A model generated the notes under the pieces. It ran no database searches, had not been told where the DNA came from, and was given only the letters and a program-made list of their open reading frames with translations. Below are positions 42,069-52,140 of a stretch of DNA of 64,000 nt, piece after piece. The DNA is from Sarcophilus harrisii. Lineage: Eukaryota > Chordata > Mammalia > Dasyuromorphia > Dasyuridae. The position numbers and the translations under genes were made by a program. How positions within the stretch are numbered: position 1 is the first letter of the stretch; each line of letters begins with the position of its first letter. The stretch is from positions 517,413,665 to 517,477,664 of the forward strand of contig NC_045427.1 of assembly GCF_902635505.1 (NCBI RefSeq). Reading direction: 5' to 3'.

Positions 42069-42571
42069 TGTCAACTGTGAAAACAATTGACCAAAGAGTC
42101 ACACAAGTTTTTCAACTGCTATTAACTCCCAAAATACCAAAGAACTCACACAGGTTAAAAGCAAAAAAAAAAAAAAAAAAAAAAAAAACTTCCTTTATTC
42201 CACAAGGGGGAAGAAATTAGACATATATGGTAGGAGAACCAAAGCAATGGGGCTAAAGCTTGATTTATATACTTGTGCTTAAACAAAGTATCAAACAGTG
42301 TAGAATAGCAACAGTAATGAGACACAACTGCAACAATGGGGCAAAGTCTATCCATAGGAGGGTTTCATATCTGGGCCTGTTGGTGCTTGCCTGAGCTCAG
42401 GAAACATCAGTTCTGTGATCTGGTCGCAGCAGAATTCCTCAGAAGGGAAGCACTTATTGCTCTGCCAAGCTCAGGACGTAGCTTGCTTGTTGGACCTTAC
42501 CCTTGGAAAAGAGGGCATCTCCTAATAAGAAAAAAGAAATAAAGTGAAAAGGATGATCTTGGATCCTGACA
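42069..42571 (-). mobile_element. Solo LTR of the 24-28 kb provirus family (minus)
   Basis: 503 bp, the same length as the two proviral LTRs. It begins 'tgtcaactgt' (compare 'tgtcaactag' at 24126) and ends 'atcctgaca' (compare 'atcttgaca'). Near-match 4-bp flanks 'catt' and 'cata'. A run of about 24 A lies at 42164-42188. A fossil solo LTR, more diverged than the proviral pair. Confidence 0.75.
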
Positions 42572-42604
42572 CATAAAGGAAAATAATTAGCAATATAATA
42601 TAAA

Positions 42605-42820
42605 GGGAAGATCACTGTATTAGGAGACAAGGAAACTGGGTTTGAATCTAGGTTCTACTATTTCTTTTATGACTTTTCTGAATCTCAATTTCCTTATCCA
42701 CAAAATGATCTCCAACATGCCTGCCTGATCCAATCTCAGAAGACCTTTGTAAAGGTGAAATGAGATAATGTAAGAAAAATTGTTTTGGATCATTATGAAA
42801 TACAATGCACATGTAAGATA
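42605..42820 (+). mobile_element. MIR-type SINE (plus)
   Basis: The sequence 'gtattaggagacaaggaaac', 'ctgaatctcaatttccttat' and 'ggtgaaatgagataatgtaa' is a typical MIR order. Confidence 0.8.
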
Positions 42821-42944
42821 TTCCTATGGTCATTAATCAGAGCGTGAGTTTTTACTTAAGCTAACAAATGATTATCCTACAAAGTAGAACACTACCTTAA
42901 TTAATGAATATACTCATCATTTTCCCCTCCCAATGTATCAGTGC

Positions 42945-43205
42945 CATGATGGCATGATAGATAACAGTACTGAACTGGAGAAAGGAAGACCTGAGTTAAA
43001 TGTAGCCTTAAATACATACAAGCTGTGTGACTCTGCACAAGTCACTTAACTTTTGTCTACCTTAGTTTCCTTAACTGTAAAATGGAGATAATGATAGCAC
43101 CTACCTCCAAGGGTTGTTTGTGAGGATCAAATGAGATAGTATTTGTAAAGCACTTAGCACAGTGTTTGTCAAATAGCAGGTGCTTAATAAATGTTTGTGT
43201 CCTTC
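42945..43205 (+). mobile_element. MAR1 CORE-SINE, near full length (plus)
   Basis: Head 'catgatggcatgatagataa', core 'agtttccttaactgtaaaat', 'agggttgtttgtgaggatca', 3' end 'gcaggtgcttaataaatgtt'. Confidence 0.92.
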
Positions 43206-43267
43206 TCTTGTTCACTATTTTGTGATCAACATAAATCTATTAAGTTATTAATAGACTTTACCAGTAC

Positions 43268-43440
43268 CTTACATTAAAATCATAGAATGTTGGAATTTGG
43301 ATTGTGGAAATTGAATTGTGAAGATGACCTTTAAGGACGTCTGATCTAATCCCCCCGATTTCATAGATACGGAAAGTGAGGTCCAGATTTGGTCAAGATC
43401 ACCCAACCAGTAAATGACAGAGTTAAGACTAAAATCCCAG
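43268..43440 (-). mobile_element. MIR-type SINE (minus)
   Basis: The sequence 'aaaatcatagaatgttggaa', 'tttcatagatacggaaagtg' and 'gatcacccaaccagtaaatg' follows reversed MIR order. Confidence 0.75.
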
Positions 43441-43740
43441 TCCAGCTTGTGAAAAATATCACCAGAAAACATTAATGGATGATACAAGCAGTGTGAGTTA
43501 GCTATACTAGGTCTAAGACAAATAAGATTGAAAATACCCTCCCCGCTGGGACCTAAAAATCCAAACAGAAACAGCATAAAGCAGGCAAATATCTGCTTCG
43601 GGAGGCAGGGACAGACAGTACAGATTCTACATTTCCTCTCCAGGCAGTACTACTGACTTTCCTAGACTTACACTGTAGCCACCCAGAAGCTTCTTCATTC
43701 TGGAAGCTCATTCTATCCCTGAAACTGGCTCCTTCCCGGA
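43441..43740. other. Unique stretch, no gene supported
   Basis: A 64-codon minus frame (43553-43747) lacks a domain. Confidence 0.45.
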
Positions 43741-44407
43741 CCTTCATTTTATTTTATTTTAAAATAATTCTATTTTAGTTTTTTCCAATTATATGTAAAG
43801 AATTTTCAGCATTCATCTTTGCAAGGTCAAATCCCTAACTGTCTCCTTCTCTTCTTTACTTCCTCCCCTCCCCAAGACAGCAAACAATTTGATGTAGATT
43901 ATACAGGTACATTTAAAACATATTTCCATATCAGATATGAAGGAAAAAATCAGAATTAAAAGGAGGAAAACCATGACAAAGAAAAAGCAAACAAACAAGC
44001 AAAAAAAAAAAAAAAGTGAAAATACTATGCTTCAAACCACATTCATTCTCCATAGATCCTTCTCTGGATGTTGATGGCATTTTCCACCTTATGCCTGTTG
44101 AAATTGTCTTGGATCACTGTATTGCTGAGAAGAGCTAATTCTATCATTGTTCATCACTACATAATCTTGCTGTTCTTATGTACAGTGTTCTCCTGGTTCT
44201 GCTCACTTCACTCAGCATCAGTTCATGTAAGCTTCCAGGCTTTTCTGAAATCAGCATGTTCATCATTTCCTATAGAACAATAATATCCCTTAACACTCAT
44301 ACACCATAACTTATTCATCCATTTTCCAACTGATGGGCATCCACTCAGTTTCTAGTTCCTTGCCCCCACAAAAAAAAAAAGCTGCTACAAACATTCTTGC
44401 ACATGTG
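43741..44407 (-). mobile_element. L1 3' portion, older subfamily (minus)
   Basis: Reversed tail and 3' UTR ('ttttccaattatatgtaaag'), then 'attgtcttggatcactgtat', 'gttctgctcacttcactcag' and 'caactgatgggcatccactc', the ORF2 end. 5'-truncated. Confidence 0.9.
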
Positions 44408-44459
44408 AGCCAGACTCCATTTTAAAGAGAATGTCTAGACCAGCCTAACTTTCTTGGAC

Positions 44460-44622
44460 TTTCTCTACAATTACCTCAAATTCCAATTACCTTCATCTCT
44501 TCCCAACTCCTTTTAAGCCTCCTTTTTATGTGCTGTTTTTCCCCATTAGAATGTAAGTTCTTTGAGGGCAGGGATCCTTGAAGTGCCTGGCATATAGTAA
44601 ATATTTAATAAATGTTAGCTGA
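44460..44622 (+). mobile_element. L2 LINE 3' end (plus)
   Basis: The sequence 'gtaagttctttgagggcagg', 'gtgcctggcatatagtaaat' and 'atttaataaatgttagctga' is typical. Confidence 0.8.
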
Positions 44623-44639
44623 CTTGGTTTAACAGTAGA

Positions 44640-45664
44640 TCTGGGTTTTTCCCCCTCTAAATTATAGACTCTTTATTAAAACAAACAGCAGTCACCAAAG
44701 AATGCTCATACAACAAAACTCATGTCTTTTTTTTCACTTGTCAATGAGTTGTTTTGATGTCAAATTGACAAAAAAAATTTTTTTTGCATTAAAAAAAATC
44801 ACCAAAAAGCTGAGGTCTCATGTTATCTGGAACTGTAATTTCCAGATACCCATCTTTTCTATCCTTGAAAAGGCCAATCTAAGACTTAAGAGTTTTTCCT
44901 AGACTCAAACGTAGACATTCCAATTTTTATTTAAAGATTCTAATTTCTGGATGCTTATTTTGGAGGATTACAATGGTGACTTAAGCTACTTGAAGACATT
45001 ATGGAGTTGAAATCTTTCCTTCACTTGGTTGCTAAAGTTTAATTCAGTCTAATTATTTCATATTACATTGACTATAATAGTTTCATAATTTCTAGGATAT
45101 TAAGCACTTAATATGTTGTGTCATTTGAAATCACATATTAAATTCAGCAAAGTACATTTTAATGAGAGTTAAGTGGTGTGAAAATATTAATGCAATGTAA
45201 TAGTTCATTTGGGGTGCTCATATTTTGTAAGCCCTATCACACTGCTTGAATGCCCACTGATAGATACCAGGTAAGAGGTGTGAGTGCTGGACTTCCCCAG
45301 GTTTGGAAGTGAAGGTGAAATCAAGGTAGAATTTAAAATGCCCTGGAATGGAATGAAATAGAGTAGAGTAAGGGTCTGGGGACATTTACTATCCCTGCTG
45401 TGATCCTTTACAAACGAATGGCTGGATTGTTGTTGGAGTCAATGAAATGCATCTTTGGCTGATGTTTTCCCCTCCCCCATCTCCCTCTATCCTGTACTTT
45501 TTCCTAAATCTCCAGGAATCCCTTCTCTCTCTCCCTCCTTTACCATTCGTTGGGCAAGGGTAATGCTTAACCCAAAGGGAGGCAACAGGCATAGTGGCAG
45601 AGTTTAAGGCATCATTGGAAATCTTTTTGGAGAGAGACACTTCTAGTCAGGGTCCTTCAAACTC
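44640..45664. other. Low-repeat AT-rich stretch
   Basis: About 1 kb without a recognised repeat. 44970-45240 is AT-rich with many TAATT/ATTA-type homeodomain core motifs and could be a conserved non-coding element. An 83-codon minus frame (45389-45640) overlaps a 69-codon plus frame; neither has a domain. Confidence 0.5.
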
Positions 45665-45890
45665 AAAGACAGAACGATTTCATGAAAAGAACCCTAGATT
45701 TGAAACAAAAAACTCCTGGATTCACTTCCCAGCTCCATCATTTATTAGGTTTGTGACCAAAGGCTTAGATAACCTTTCTGAGACTCAAGTTCCCAATTTG
45801 TAAAGTAGGAATGATAATTTTTACATTGCCTACCTGGCAGGTCTATTGGAAGGAAAGCGTTGTATGGCTATGAAGCCTTCTTTATATCAT
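45665..45890 (+). mobile_element. MIR SINE (plus)
   Basis: The sequence 'attcacttcccagctccatc', 'gtttgtgaccaaaggcttag', 'ctcaagttcccaatttgtaa' and 'ttgcctacctggcaggtcta' is a full MIR order. Confidence 0.82.
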
Positions 45891-45914
45891 AAATAGCCTT
45901 GTATGTACAGGGTT

Positions 45915-46035
45915 ATTTTCTTGTTCTAATTAGAATGTGAGCTCCTGGACAGAAGTAATATCTTTTGCCTTTCTTTGTATCCTCAGTGCTTAGCACAATG
46001 CCTGGCATGTAGAAGGCACTTAAATGTGTATTGAC
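45915..46035 (+). mobile_element. L2 LINE 3' end (plus)
   Basis: The sequence 'gaatgtgagctcctggacag', 'ctttgtatcctcagtgctta' and 'cacaatgcctggcatgtaga' is a good L2 3' end. Confidence 0.85.
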
Positions 46036-46089
46036 TCTAGAAATGTGACTTAATTAACCTCTTATGTAATCACCACTTTCTTTATAGAG

Positions 46090-46340
46090 CAATCAGTAAA
46101 CATTTATTAATTGTTTACTATTTGCCAGATACTATGTTAAGTGCCTTACTAATCGAAATTAATCCTCACAACAACCTTGGAAGGAAAGTGCTATTATTAG
46201 TCCCATTTTACAGGTGAAGAAACTGAGGCAGACAGAGGTTAAATGATTTCCAAAGGATCACACAGATAGTAAGTGTCTGAGACTGGATTTGAACCGGGTC
46301 TTCATATCTGTTGGTTTATCTATCCATTGGGCTACTTACC
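46090..46340 (-). mobile_element. MAR1/MIR SINE (minus)
   Basis: The sequence 'gccagatactatgttaagtg', 'cctcacaacaaccttggaag', 'ttacaggtgaagaaactgag' and 'actggatttgaaccgggtct' is near complete. Confidence 0.88.
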
Positions 46341-46855
46341 TATATCTAACAGACCCACTAAGCACTAGTCTTGTAATTCAGTTTTCAAATTCAGGCAAAA
46401 CATAATCAATATTCATCTGCTTCTTAATTTGCAGCGAGTTGGATAAAATAAACTTTCTATTCCTCTGAAGAACTCTTCTTCTTCTTCTCGATAATAAACA
46501 AGATGAAAAGAAAAAGAACAGATCCTCATCTTTTACTTCCCTTCTTAGCCAAAGGAAGGATCTCTGTAGGAAAGGGATGTTGACATAAACAAAGAAAAGC
46601 TATTCGCTACCTTTGCATTTTTCTCATTCAGAATATGACATTGTTTTTGTTTCACAAGCTGTAAAAATGAATGACTATCAAGATATATAATGTGAATAGA
46701 TACTCTGTATAGTCAGTGATTGAGGCCCAGAACTGAACAGAAAGTTCATCAGCTTGCCTTTGGGGAATCTGACCAGTTCTTAATGATACTCAAATGAAGG
46801 CTCATCTTCTAAGCCCAGTATTTCCTACTGATGTTAAATGACCACAAACAGGGAC
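46341..46855. other. Low-repeat stretch next to an ancient element
   Basis: About 510 bp without a recognised repeat or gene. Candidate conserved DNA around 46560-46760, not provable by eye. Confidence 0.4.
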
Positions 46856-47565
46856 ATTCTGGTAAATGTTTAACAACTATCTTTCTGAAACTCAGATGAA
46901 CTGATGCAAAGCAAAGTGAGCAGAATCAGGAGAATACTGTATGCAGTAACAGCAATATGTACAATGATCAATTGTAAGCAATGTAACTATTCTCAGCAAT
47001 ACAGTGATCCAAGACAATCCTGAAGGATTCATGATGAAAAATGTTATCCACTACCAGAGAAAGAACGATGGAGTCTGATTGCAGACAAAGCATACATTTT
47101 TAAACTTTCTTTATTTTCCTTGGGGGGGTTTTTTGGTCTGTGTTTTCTTTCACAACATACCAAACGTGAAAATATGTTTTACATGACTGCATGTGCATAA
47201 CCTTTATCAAATTGCTTGTCTTCTCAACAAATGTAAAGGGGAAGGAGGGAGGAAGAGAATTTATAACTCAAAAAGTTTTAAAAACATGTTAAGAATTGTT
47301 TTTACATGTAATTGGGGGAAAATATTTTTAAAATTAACAATAACAATTATCTTTCCAGGGGAAATCATTCCATCAATAGACTTTAAGTTTTTGTCTGCAT
47401 TATTAATATTTTCTTTAGTTTTTAAAGTCTAGACAATCAACAAAATAATAAATCAAGCAGCAATTTGTAACATTTGCTGATTTTCAAGGTGTAAATGTTC
47501 CCACTGGAAATTTAACTATTGGCTCCTGGAAGAAGCACAAGCTGGCTTCAGCATTCCACTAGCTA
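46856..47565 (+). mobile_element. Ancient repeat shared with 38670-38850, copy 2, split by an L1
   Basis: The left end 'tctggtaaatgtttaacaac' is separated from the rest by an L1. It resumes at about 47356 and keeps the order 'taaagtctagacaatcaaca', 'gttcccactggaaatttaac', then 'ttggctcctggaagaagcac'. Confidence 0.7.
46871..47355 (+). mobile_element. L1 3' end (plus) with 15-bp target duplications
   Basis: L1 3' UTR from 46886 ('gaactgatgcaaagcaaagt' region) through 'acatgactgcatgtgcataa' to the A-rich end at 47340. Duplications 'taacaactatctttc' (46871-46885) and 'taacaattatctttc' (47341-47355) differ at one base. Confidence 0.9.
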
Positions 47566-47754
47566 CAAGTCATGGAATACCAGTCTCTGAAGAATTAAAT
47601 CTGAGGATCAGCCAAAGGGCAATGAAAGGGTATATGGTAGACATAAGCAAGTTAAAACATAAAATCAATCCAGCAATCAGCAAGGCTTTTATTCACAAGA
47701 ACCTTAGATTCTAATATACTTTATTAAAAACAAGAAATTCCTAAGGATAAGTTA

Positions 47755-48010
47755 AGTAATAATGATAACTATAGGGTTTTGAGACTTTTGAAGCACTTAA
47801 CAAGTACTTTATCATTTAATTCTCCCACTGTAGGAGTCAGTGGAAATTACAGGAACAAATATTTAAATGTAGAAATAAATTTGCATGATCATAGAATTTA
47901 GATCTGGAAAGGACCTTAGAGGTTATCTACTACTAGTTTACAGATAAGGAAGCTGAGGTGCATATGATTTAAGTAATTTGTCCAAGATCTCATAACTAGT
48001 TGAGAAGGCA
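47755..48010 (-). mobile_element. Two MIR-type SINE pieces (minus)
   Basis: 47755-47850 ('gaagcacttaacaagtactt', 'atttaattctcccactgtag') and 47885-48010 ('atttagatctggaaaggacc', 'tttacagataaggaagctga') are both in reversed SINE order. They may be one element with a gap. Confidence 0.65.
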
Positions 48011-48339
48011 AGGCCCCCTTTATTTTATTGGGAAGCTAAAAAGTTGATAGAAAAATAAATGTTCAATTCTCCCCCCTAATTAATAAAGTTTGAGTGTGTG
48101 ATCCTAAGAAGCTAGTGTCTTAAAACTATTTGAAAAGTGGTTTTTAACTCATTGTACTTGAATTTTACTTGAACAACTTGAACATTGTACTTGAACCTCC
48201 TCTGTGGTACTTCCTTAATCCCTAGCATATGGTCCAACTATGCCATTTAAAAATGGCCCATAACTTTAAATAGATTGAGCCTCTGTCTCTCTTCCTACAG
48301 ACTAACTAACTTGTGGGGCCACCTCCATTTTAAGAAAGG
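48011..48339. other. Unique stretch, nothing recognised
   Basis: Contains a short local repeat of 'ttgaacattgtacttgaac' around 48155-48195. No gene. Confidence 0.45.
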
Positions 48340-48468
48340 GGAAACTATAGGGAAGCAGTAAAGCTGAGTGCCACGAATGCTTGACTAGAAGTCAGCAGAT
48401 CTGGGCTGGACAATGCACAACTCCTCATTCACCTAACTGGATGTGTGACTTGGAGTAAGTGCTTTAAT
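48340..48468 (+). mobile_element. MIR-type SINE (plus)
   Basis: The sequence 'ggaagcagtaaagctgagtg', 'gaagtcagcagatctgggct' and 'tggatgtgtgacttggagta' precedes a poly(A)/(TA)n tract. Confidence 0.75.
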
Positions 48469-48470
48469 TA

Positions 48471-48530
<60 letters not shown>

Positions 48531-48545
48531 ATTTAATTTTTTTTT
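48469..48545. repeat. A-tract, (TA)n and T-rich tract
   Basis: About 18 A, then about 20 TA units, then T-rich sequence. The whole is nearly self-complementary and could extrude as a cruciform. Confidence 0.95.
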
Positions 48546-48655
48546 CCCAGTCCCAAATTCTCTCATTTCCTCCACTCCCTTTTCCCACCTACTAAGAAGG
48601 GGAAAAATGGGTAAGTATCTAGAGCTGGAAGGGAACTTAGATATAATTTAATCCA

Positions 48656-48852
48656 AGAGGGGCAGCAGGGTACTATAGTAGAGAGAGCACTGGACTTGGA
48701 GTTAGGAAAACCTGCATTCTAATTCCAGCCCAAGTATTGACTTCTAGCTGTGTTACTAGCAAAATCACTTAACATTTTTGGACCTTGGTTTCCTCATCTG
48801 TAAAATGAGGGGCTAGGCATGAGAATTTGCAAGGCTCCTTCTAGTACTGCAT
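48656..48852 (+). mobile_element. MIR-type SINE (plus)
   Basis: The sequence 'ggggcagcagggtactatag', 'acttggagttaggaaaacct', 'ttggtttcctcatctgtaaa' and 'aggctccttctagtactgca' is complete in order. Confidence 0.85.
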
Positions 48853-48974
48853 GTTTAATCCTTGACCTCTTGGTTTTAAAAAAAGTGTTTAAAAAACACT
48901 ATTAGTTATACAATCAATACTGGTTCCAGACCCTCTAATCCCAAACCTGGTGATTTTCCTACTATTGTATATGC

Positions 48975-49065
48975 TTCTCCTGGCCTCAGTTTTTCTATCT
49001 GTAAAATGAAATATTTGGCCCAGATGATCACTAAGATCCTTTTTAATCTTTTTAGTCTATGACAT
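48975..49065 (+). mobile_element. MIR-type SINE 3' half (plus)
   Basis: The sequence 'gcctcagtttttctatctgt', 'aaaatgaaatatttggccca' and 'aagatcctttttaatctttt' is a SINE 3' half. Confidence 0.7.
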
Positions 49066-49669
49066 GAACAAGATTTCCACAACAAAGCTAGAGATTGGAT
49101 TCATTTAATATTAGTATTCATGCTTGAGAATCCTTGGGCATTGTATACAATGTACTAGAAATATTGCCTTTTAACTTCACAGAACTAAGATTTTAAAGGG
49201 ATAAAATGGCCCTGGATGGAGCTTTTGTCTTATTTGGTTTTTCTTTTACTTGAAAAAACCCTAAAATCTGTTCATGGCTCTCTCAGTAATTAAGGTTTAT
49301 AACCAGATTACAACTTCCTTTGACTTTAGTTTTTTCATCTGTATGTAGCCAGAGGTGAATTGGAACAGGAGGCATGTTCAAAACCTCCCTTACTACTTCA
49401 AGATGGCCACATGTAACTCAGTGGAATTTTTAAATGGAGAGACCCATTCTCTTTCATTCTCTTCCATTGACGAGAATCAGTCTGGGACCATCCCTGGAGG
49501 GGTGGGAGTAGAGATTCGCCTCCATTCCCTGATCCCAGCCATAAGCTGAGTATTTGAGGGAGAAAACTGTGGGCTTTGAGGGTGGAGAGAAACTCAGCTA
49601 GGCTTCTATGAATCCAGGTTTCAGTTTGCCTTTTTCTGTTTTCTTGTCATCTGAGACTGCCTCAAACCC
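49066..49669. other. Unique stretch, no gene supported
   Basis: About 600 bp with one 64-codon frame (49355-49549) lacking a domain. No repeat recognised. Confidence 0.45.
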
Positions 49670-49765
49670 CATGAGGTAAGGACTCCCGGCATTATCTGCA
49701 TTTTACAAATGAGAAAACTTGCTCATAAAGATTAAATGACTAGTTCATGACTACACAGTGAGTAA
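49670..49765 (-). mobile_element. MIR-type SINE (minus)
   Basis: The sequence 'ttttacaaatgagaaaactt' and 'gttcatgactacacagtgag' is in reversed SINE order. Confidence 0.65.
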
Positions 49766-49770
49766 ATATA

Positions 49771-49830
49771 AGGGGCAACTAGATGGCGTAGTGGATAGAG
49801 AGCTCACTGACCCTGGGGTCAGTCCAAATT
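49771..49830 (+). mobile_element. WSINE1-like SINE head fragment (plus)
   Basis: The sequence 'ggggcaactagatggcgtag' and 'ctcactgaccctggggtcag' is only the first 60 bp or so. Confidence 0.85.
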
Positions 49831-49984
49831 GTTAATATGATAGAAAGGATACCAGCAGACTGGTATTTGAAAAGCTTTTGGGTTCTTTGCCTCTTCTGCA
49901 AGGCTATAACCATACTGGGATATCCTAGGACAATGCCTTCCTTGGGAATGCCTGGGCTCCCACTCAGACACACCCAGTTATTAC

Positions 49985-50150
49985 TTGCATTTAGACCCCA
50001 TGATTTTAGAGCTGGAAGAAATCAGTCTCCTTAATTTACGTAGTAGTAAATTAATGTCCCAAAGGTAAATTACTTGCCTTGTCCTTAGTCACTCAGTTGT
50101 AAAGCCAGAATTCAAATGCATATCTTCTTAATCCAATCCTGATTTAGGTG
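49985..50150 (-). mobile_element. MIR-type SINE (minus)
   Basis: The sequence 'catgattttagagctggaag' and 'agtcactcagttgtaaagcc' is in reversed MIR order. Confidence 0.65.
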
Positions 50151-50164
50151 GGTTCATAATTATT

Positions 50165-50345
50165 TCTAGGGCAACTAGATGACGTAGTGGACAAAGTGCT
50201 GAGCCTGCAGTCAGAAAGTTCAAATATGACCTTAAATATTTACTAATTGTGTGACCCTGGGCAAGTCACTTCAGCCTGTTAGCCTCAGTTTCCACATCTA
50301 TAAAGTGAATTGGAGAAGGAAATGACAAACCATGACACTATCTTT
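50165..50345 (+). mobile_element. WSINE1-like SINE (plus)
   Basis: The sequence 'gggcaactagatgacgtagt', 'ctgggcaagtcacttcagcc' and 'ggagaaggaaatgacaaacc' ends before the 'aatgggg' tail domain. Confidence 0.9.
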
Positions 50346-50520
50346 GCATATAGCCCAATTCTTCTATGATCTTGGATTTCCTTTCAATTCTCCAGTTGTT
50401 TAATCTCTTCATCTATCAAAAGGGAACAAAAATCTCTGTCTCCTCTAGCTTCTGAGGGAGTGAAAGGATGAAATGTGTAATTTCTATAAAAGTACTTGGA
50501 GAAAAGGCCTAATTAAGAGA

Positions 50521-50600
50521 TTATTATTACAATTCAATGTAATTCTTAAGCTTCTTTTCTTAGTTTTAATTTTTTTAGTAACATTTTTTAAATAGGCAAT

Positions 50601-50658
<58 letters not shown>

Positions 50659-50674
50659 ACTGCTACCTCGAGCT
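50521..50674 (+). repeat. Local direct duplication 4, copy A
   Basis: About 154 bp matching 51870-51993. Outside the microsatellite the two differ by about three changes in 110 bp. It holds (AC)n(AG)n. Its flanks are unique DNA, so this is the likelier source. Confidence 0.9.
50598..50655. repeat. (AC)n(AG)n microsatellite
   Basis: About 5 AC units then about 22 AG units. In the copy at 51870 the AG part is absent and AC is longer. Confidence 0.95.
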
Positions 50675-50814
50675 TAAAATAACATAAGGAGCTTGCAGCC
50701 AGAAATAGTGAACAATAACCAGGTATGTCTCCTGCTGTTTTCTGCAATAAGGCAGTTATGAACCTGTGAGATGTGACCATTACCAGACCACCAATACACA
50801 TCTGAGAGTGCTGC

Positions 50815-50995
50815 AAATGTGCTCATTTTAAATAAATAAAAAAAATGAAGATGCTAATTGAAGATTGGGATCATCCCCATCAATGTTAATACGCTTTTTG
50901 ATTATTTGCAATTCCCTTTTGTAAATCGGAAACATCATTGCCCAAATTAGCTCTTCTCACTTAATAAAGGCCATATTAGCATTTCTAGGTTTGTG
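50815..50995. promoter_or_regulatory. Candidate conserved non-coding element
   Basis: AT-rich, free of recognised repeats, with 'gatgctaattgaagattggg', 'gattatttgcaattcccttt' and 'gcccaaattagctcttctca', several homeodomain, POU and C/EBP-like motifs in 180 bp. It has the texture of deeply conserved enhancers; conservation was not tested. Confidence 0.4.
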
Positions 50996-51379
50996 TACCA
51001 GTTACTTAGAGAGAGGTCAGATGAGAAGTTAGGCATTCCAAGCCTGGAATTCCATTTCACTCATGACAGGCAGAGAGAGAAAGGAAGCCAAAAACCACAC
51101 TGGGAGGCGAGTTCCCCTTGCTGTGATTTCTGCCCGATTCACCTCGATGCATGGAGAGACTGGGCAAAGGCATGGCTCGCCAGCTATTTAGACCACTGAC
51201 TCCCCACCAGCTCCTAACCAGTGTTTTGGTATGATGCCAGGAAATCCTTTATTTTCTTACTCTTTTCTCTTCCAGTTATGGAACAAAGAATGAAAGGTAG
51301 AGGTAGTAGTAACTAAGGTACCTCCTCCAGTTAAATTCAGTTCAACAATCATTTATTACAAGACTACGGCTTGCCAGGG
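50996..51379. other. Unique stretch, no gene supported
   Basis: A 68-codon plus frame (50993-51199) has no domain. 51330-51365 resembles the start of the old 'tactatgtgcc' repeat. Confidence 0.45.
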
Positions 51380-51610
51380 GTAGGTGAGTGTCACAATGAC
51401 TAGAGCATCAGACCTGAAGTCAGGAAGAGCTGAGTTCGAATGTGGCCTTAGAAACTAGAGTCACTGTGTGACTCCAGGCAAGTCCCTGTTTGTCTCTGTT
51501 TTCCTCATCTGTTAAATAATCTGGAGGAGAAAATGACAGACTACTCCAGCGTCTTTGCCAAGAAAATCCCAAAATAGGTCACAAAGAGTCAGATAATACT
51601 GAAAGGGAAA
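51380..51610 (+). mobile_element. WSINE1-like SINE (plus)
   Basis: The sequence 'gcatcagacctgaagtcagg', 'gactccaggcaagtccctgt' and 'gtctttgccaagaaaatccc' ends in 'gtcacaaagagtcagataat'. Full order. Confidence 0.9.
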
Positions 51611-51714
51611 AACCATATGCCTTGAGGTTGCAAAAACAAGTGTTTACCTTCCACGAGGATTTCTCAGATCTTGGGCATCACAATGTGCTTTGTTTTATGC
51701 CTCAGCGAAGCATG

Positions 51715-52060
51715 GAGCTAATGGAGAAAGGCTTGGAATTTGAGCCAGAGAATCTAGAATCAAAATCCATCCCTGTCTCTTACCTGCTTGTGTGAGATTG
51801 GACAAGTCATCTGACTTCTTGGGGTCTCAGTTAAATAAGTAAAATGGTCAGTAAAATGAAAGAATTAGGTTATTATTACAATTCAATGTAATTCTTAAGC
51901 TTCTTTTCTTAGTTTTAATTTTTTAGTAACATTTTTTTAAATAGGCAATACATACACACACACACACACACGAAGCCACTGCTACCTCTAGCTGACTCTA
52001 GATGAAGTTGGTGAAGTTGACCCTGAGATTCCTTCCATCTTTAAATGGATGATCTCTGTA
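51715..52060 (+). mobile_element. MIR-type SINE (plus), split by duplication 4 copy B
   Basis: The left part reaches 51869 ('gagattggacaagtcatctg', 'aaaatgaaagaattagg'). The right part is about 51994-52060 ('gaccctgagattccttccat'). The 124-bp interruption is the copied segment. Confidence 0.8.
51870..51993 (+). repeat. Local direct duplication 4, copy B (inserted in a SINE)
   Basis: Same orientation, offset about 1349 bp from 50521-50674. It interrupts a MIR, so this is the derived copy. It has no poly(A) and no obvious target duplication. Its right join shares 'agct' with the source. Confidence 0.9.
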
Positions 52061-52140
52061 ACTCCCTAACGACCACAAATTGTATATTGTGATACTGTCT
52101 ATATGTCTTTTCCTACTATTACATTTAGTGTTTTATGAGA

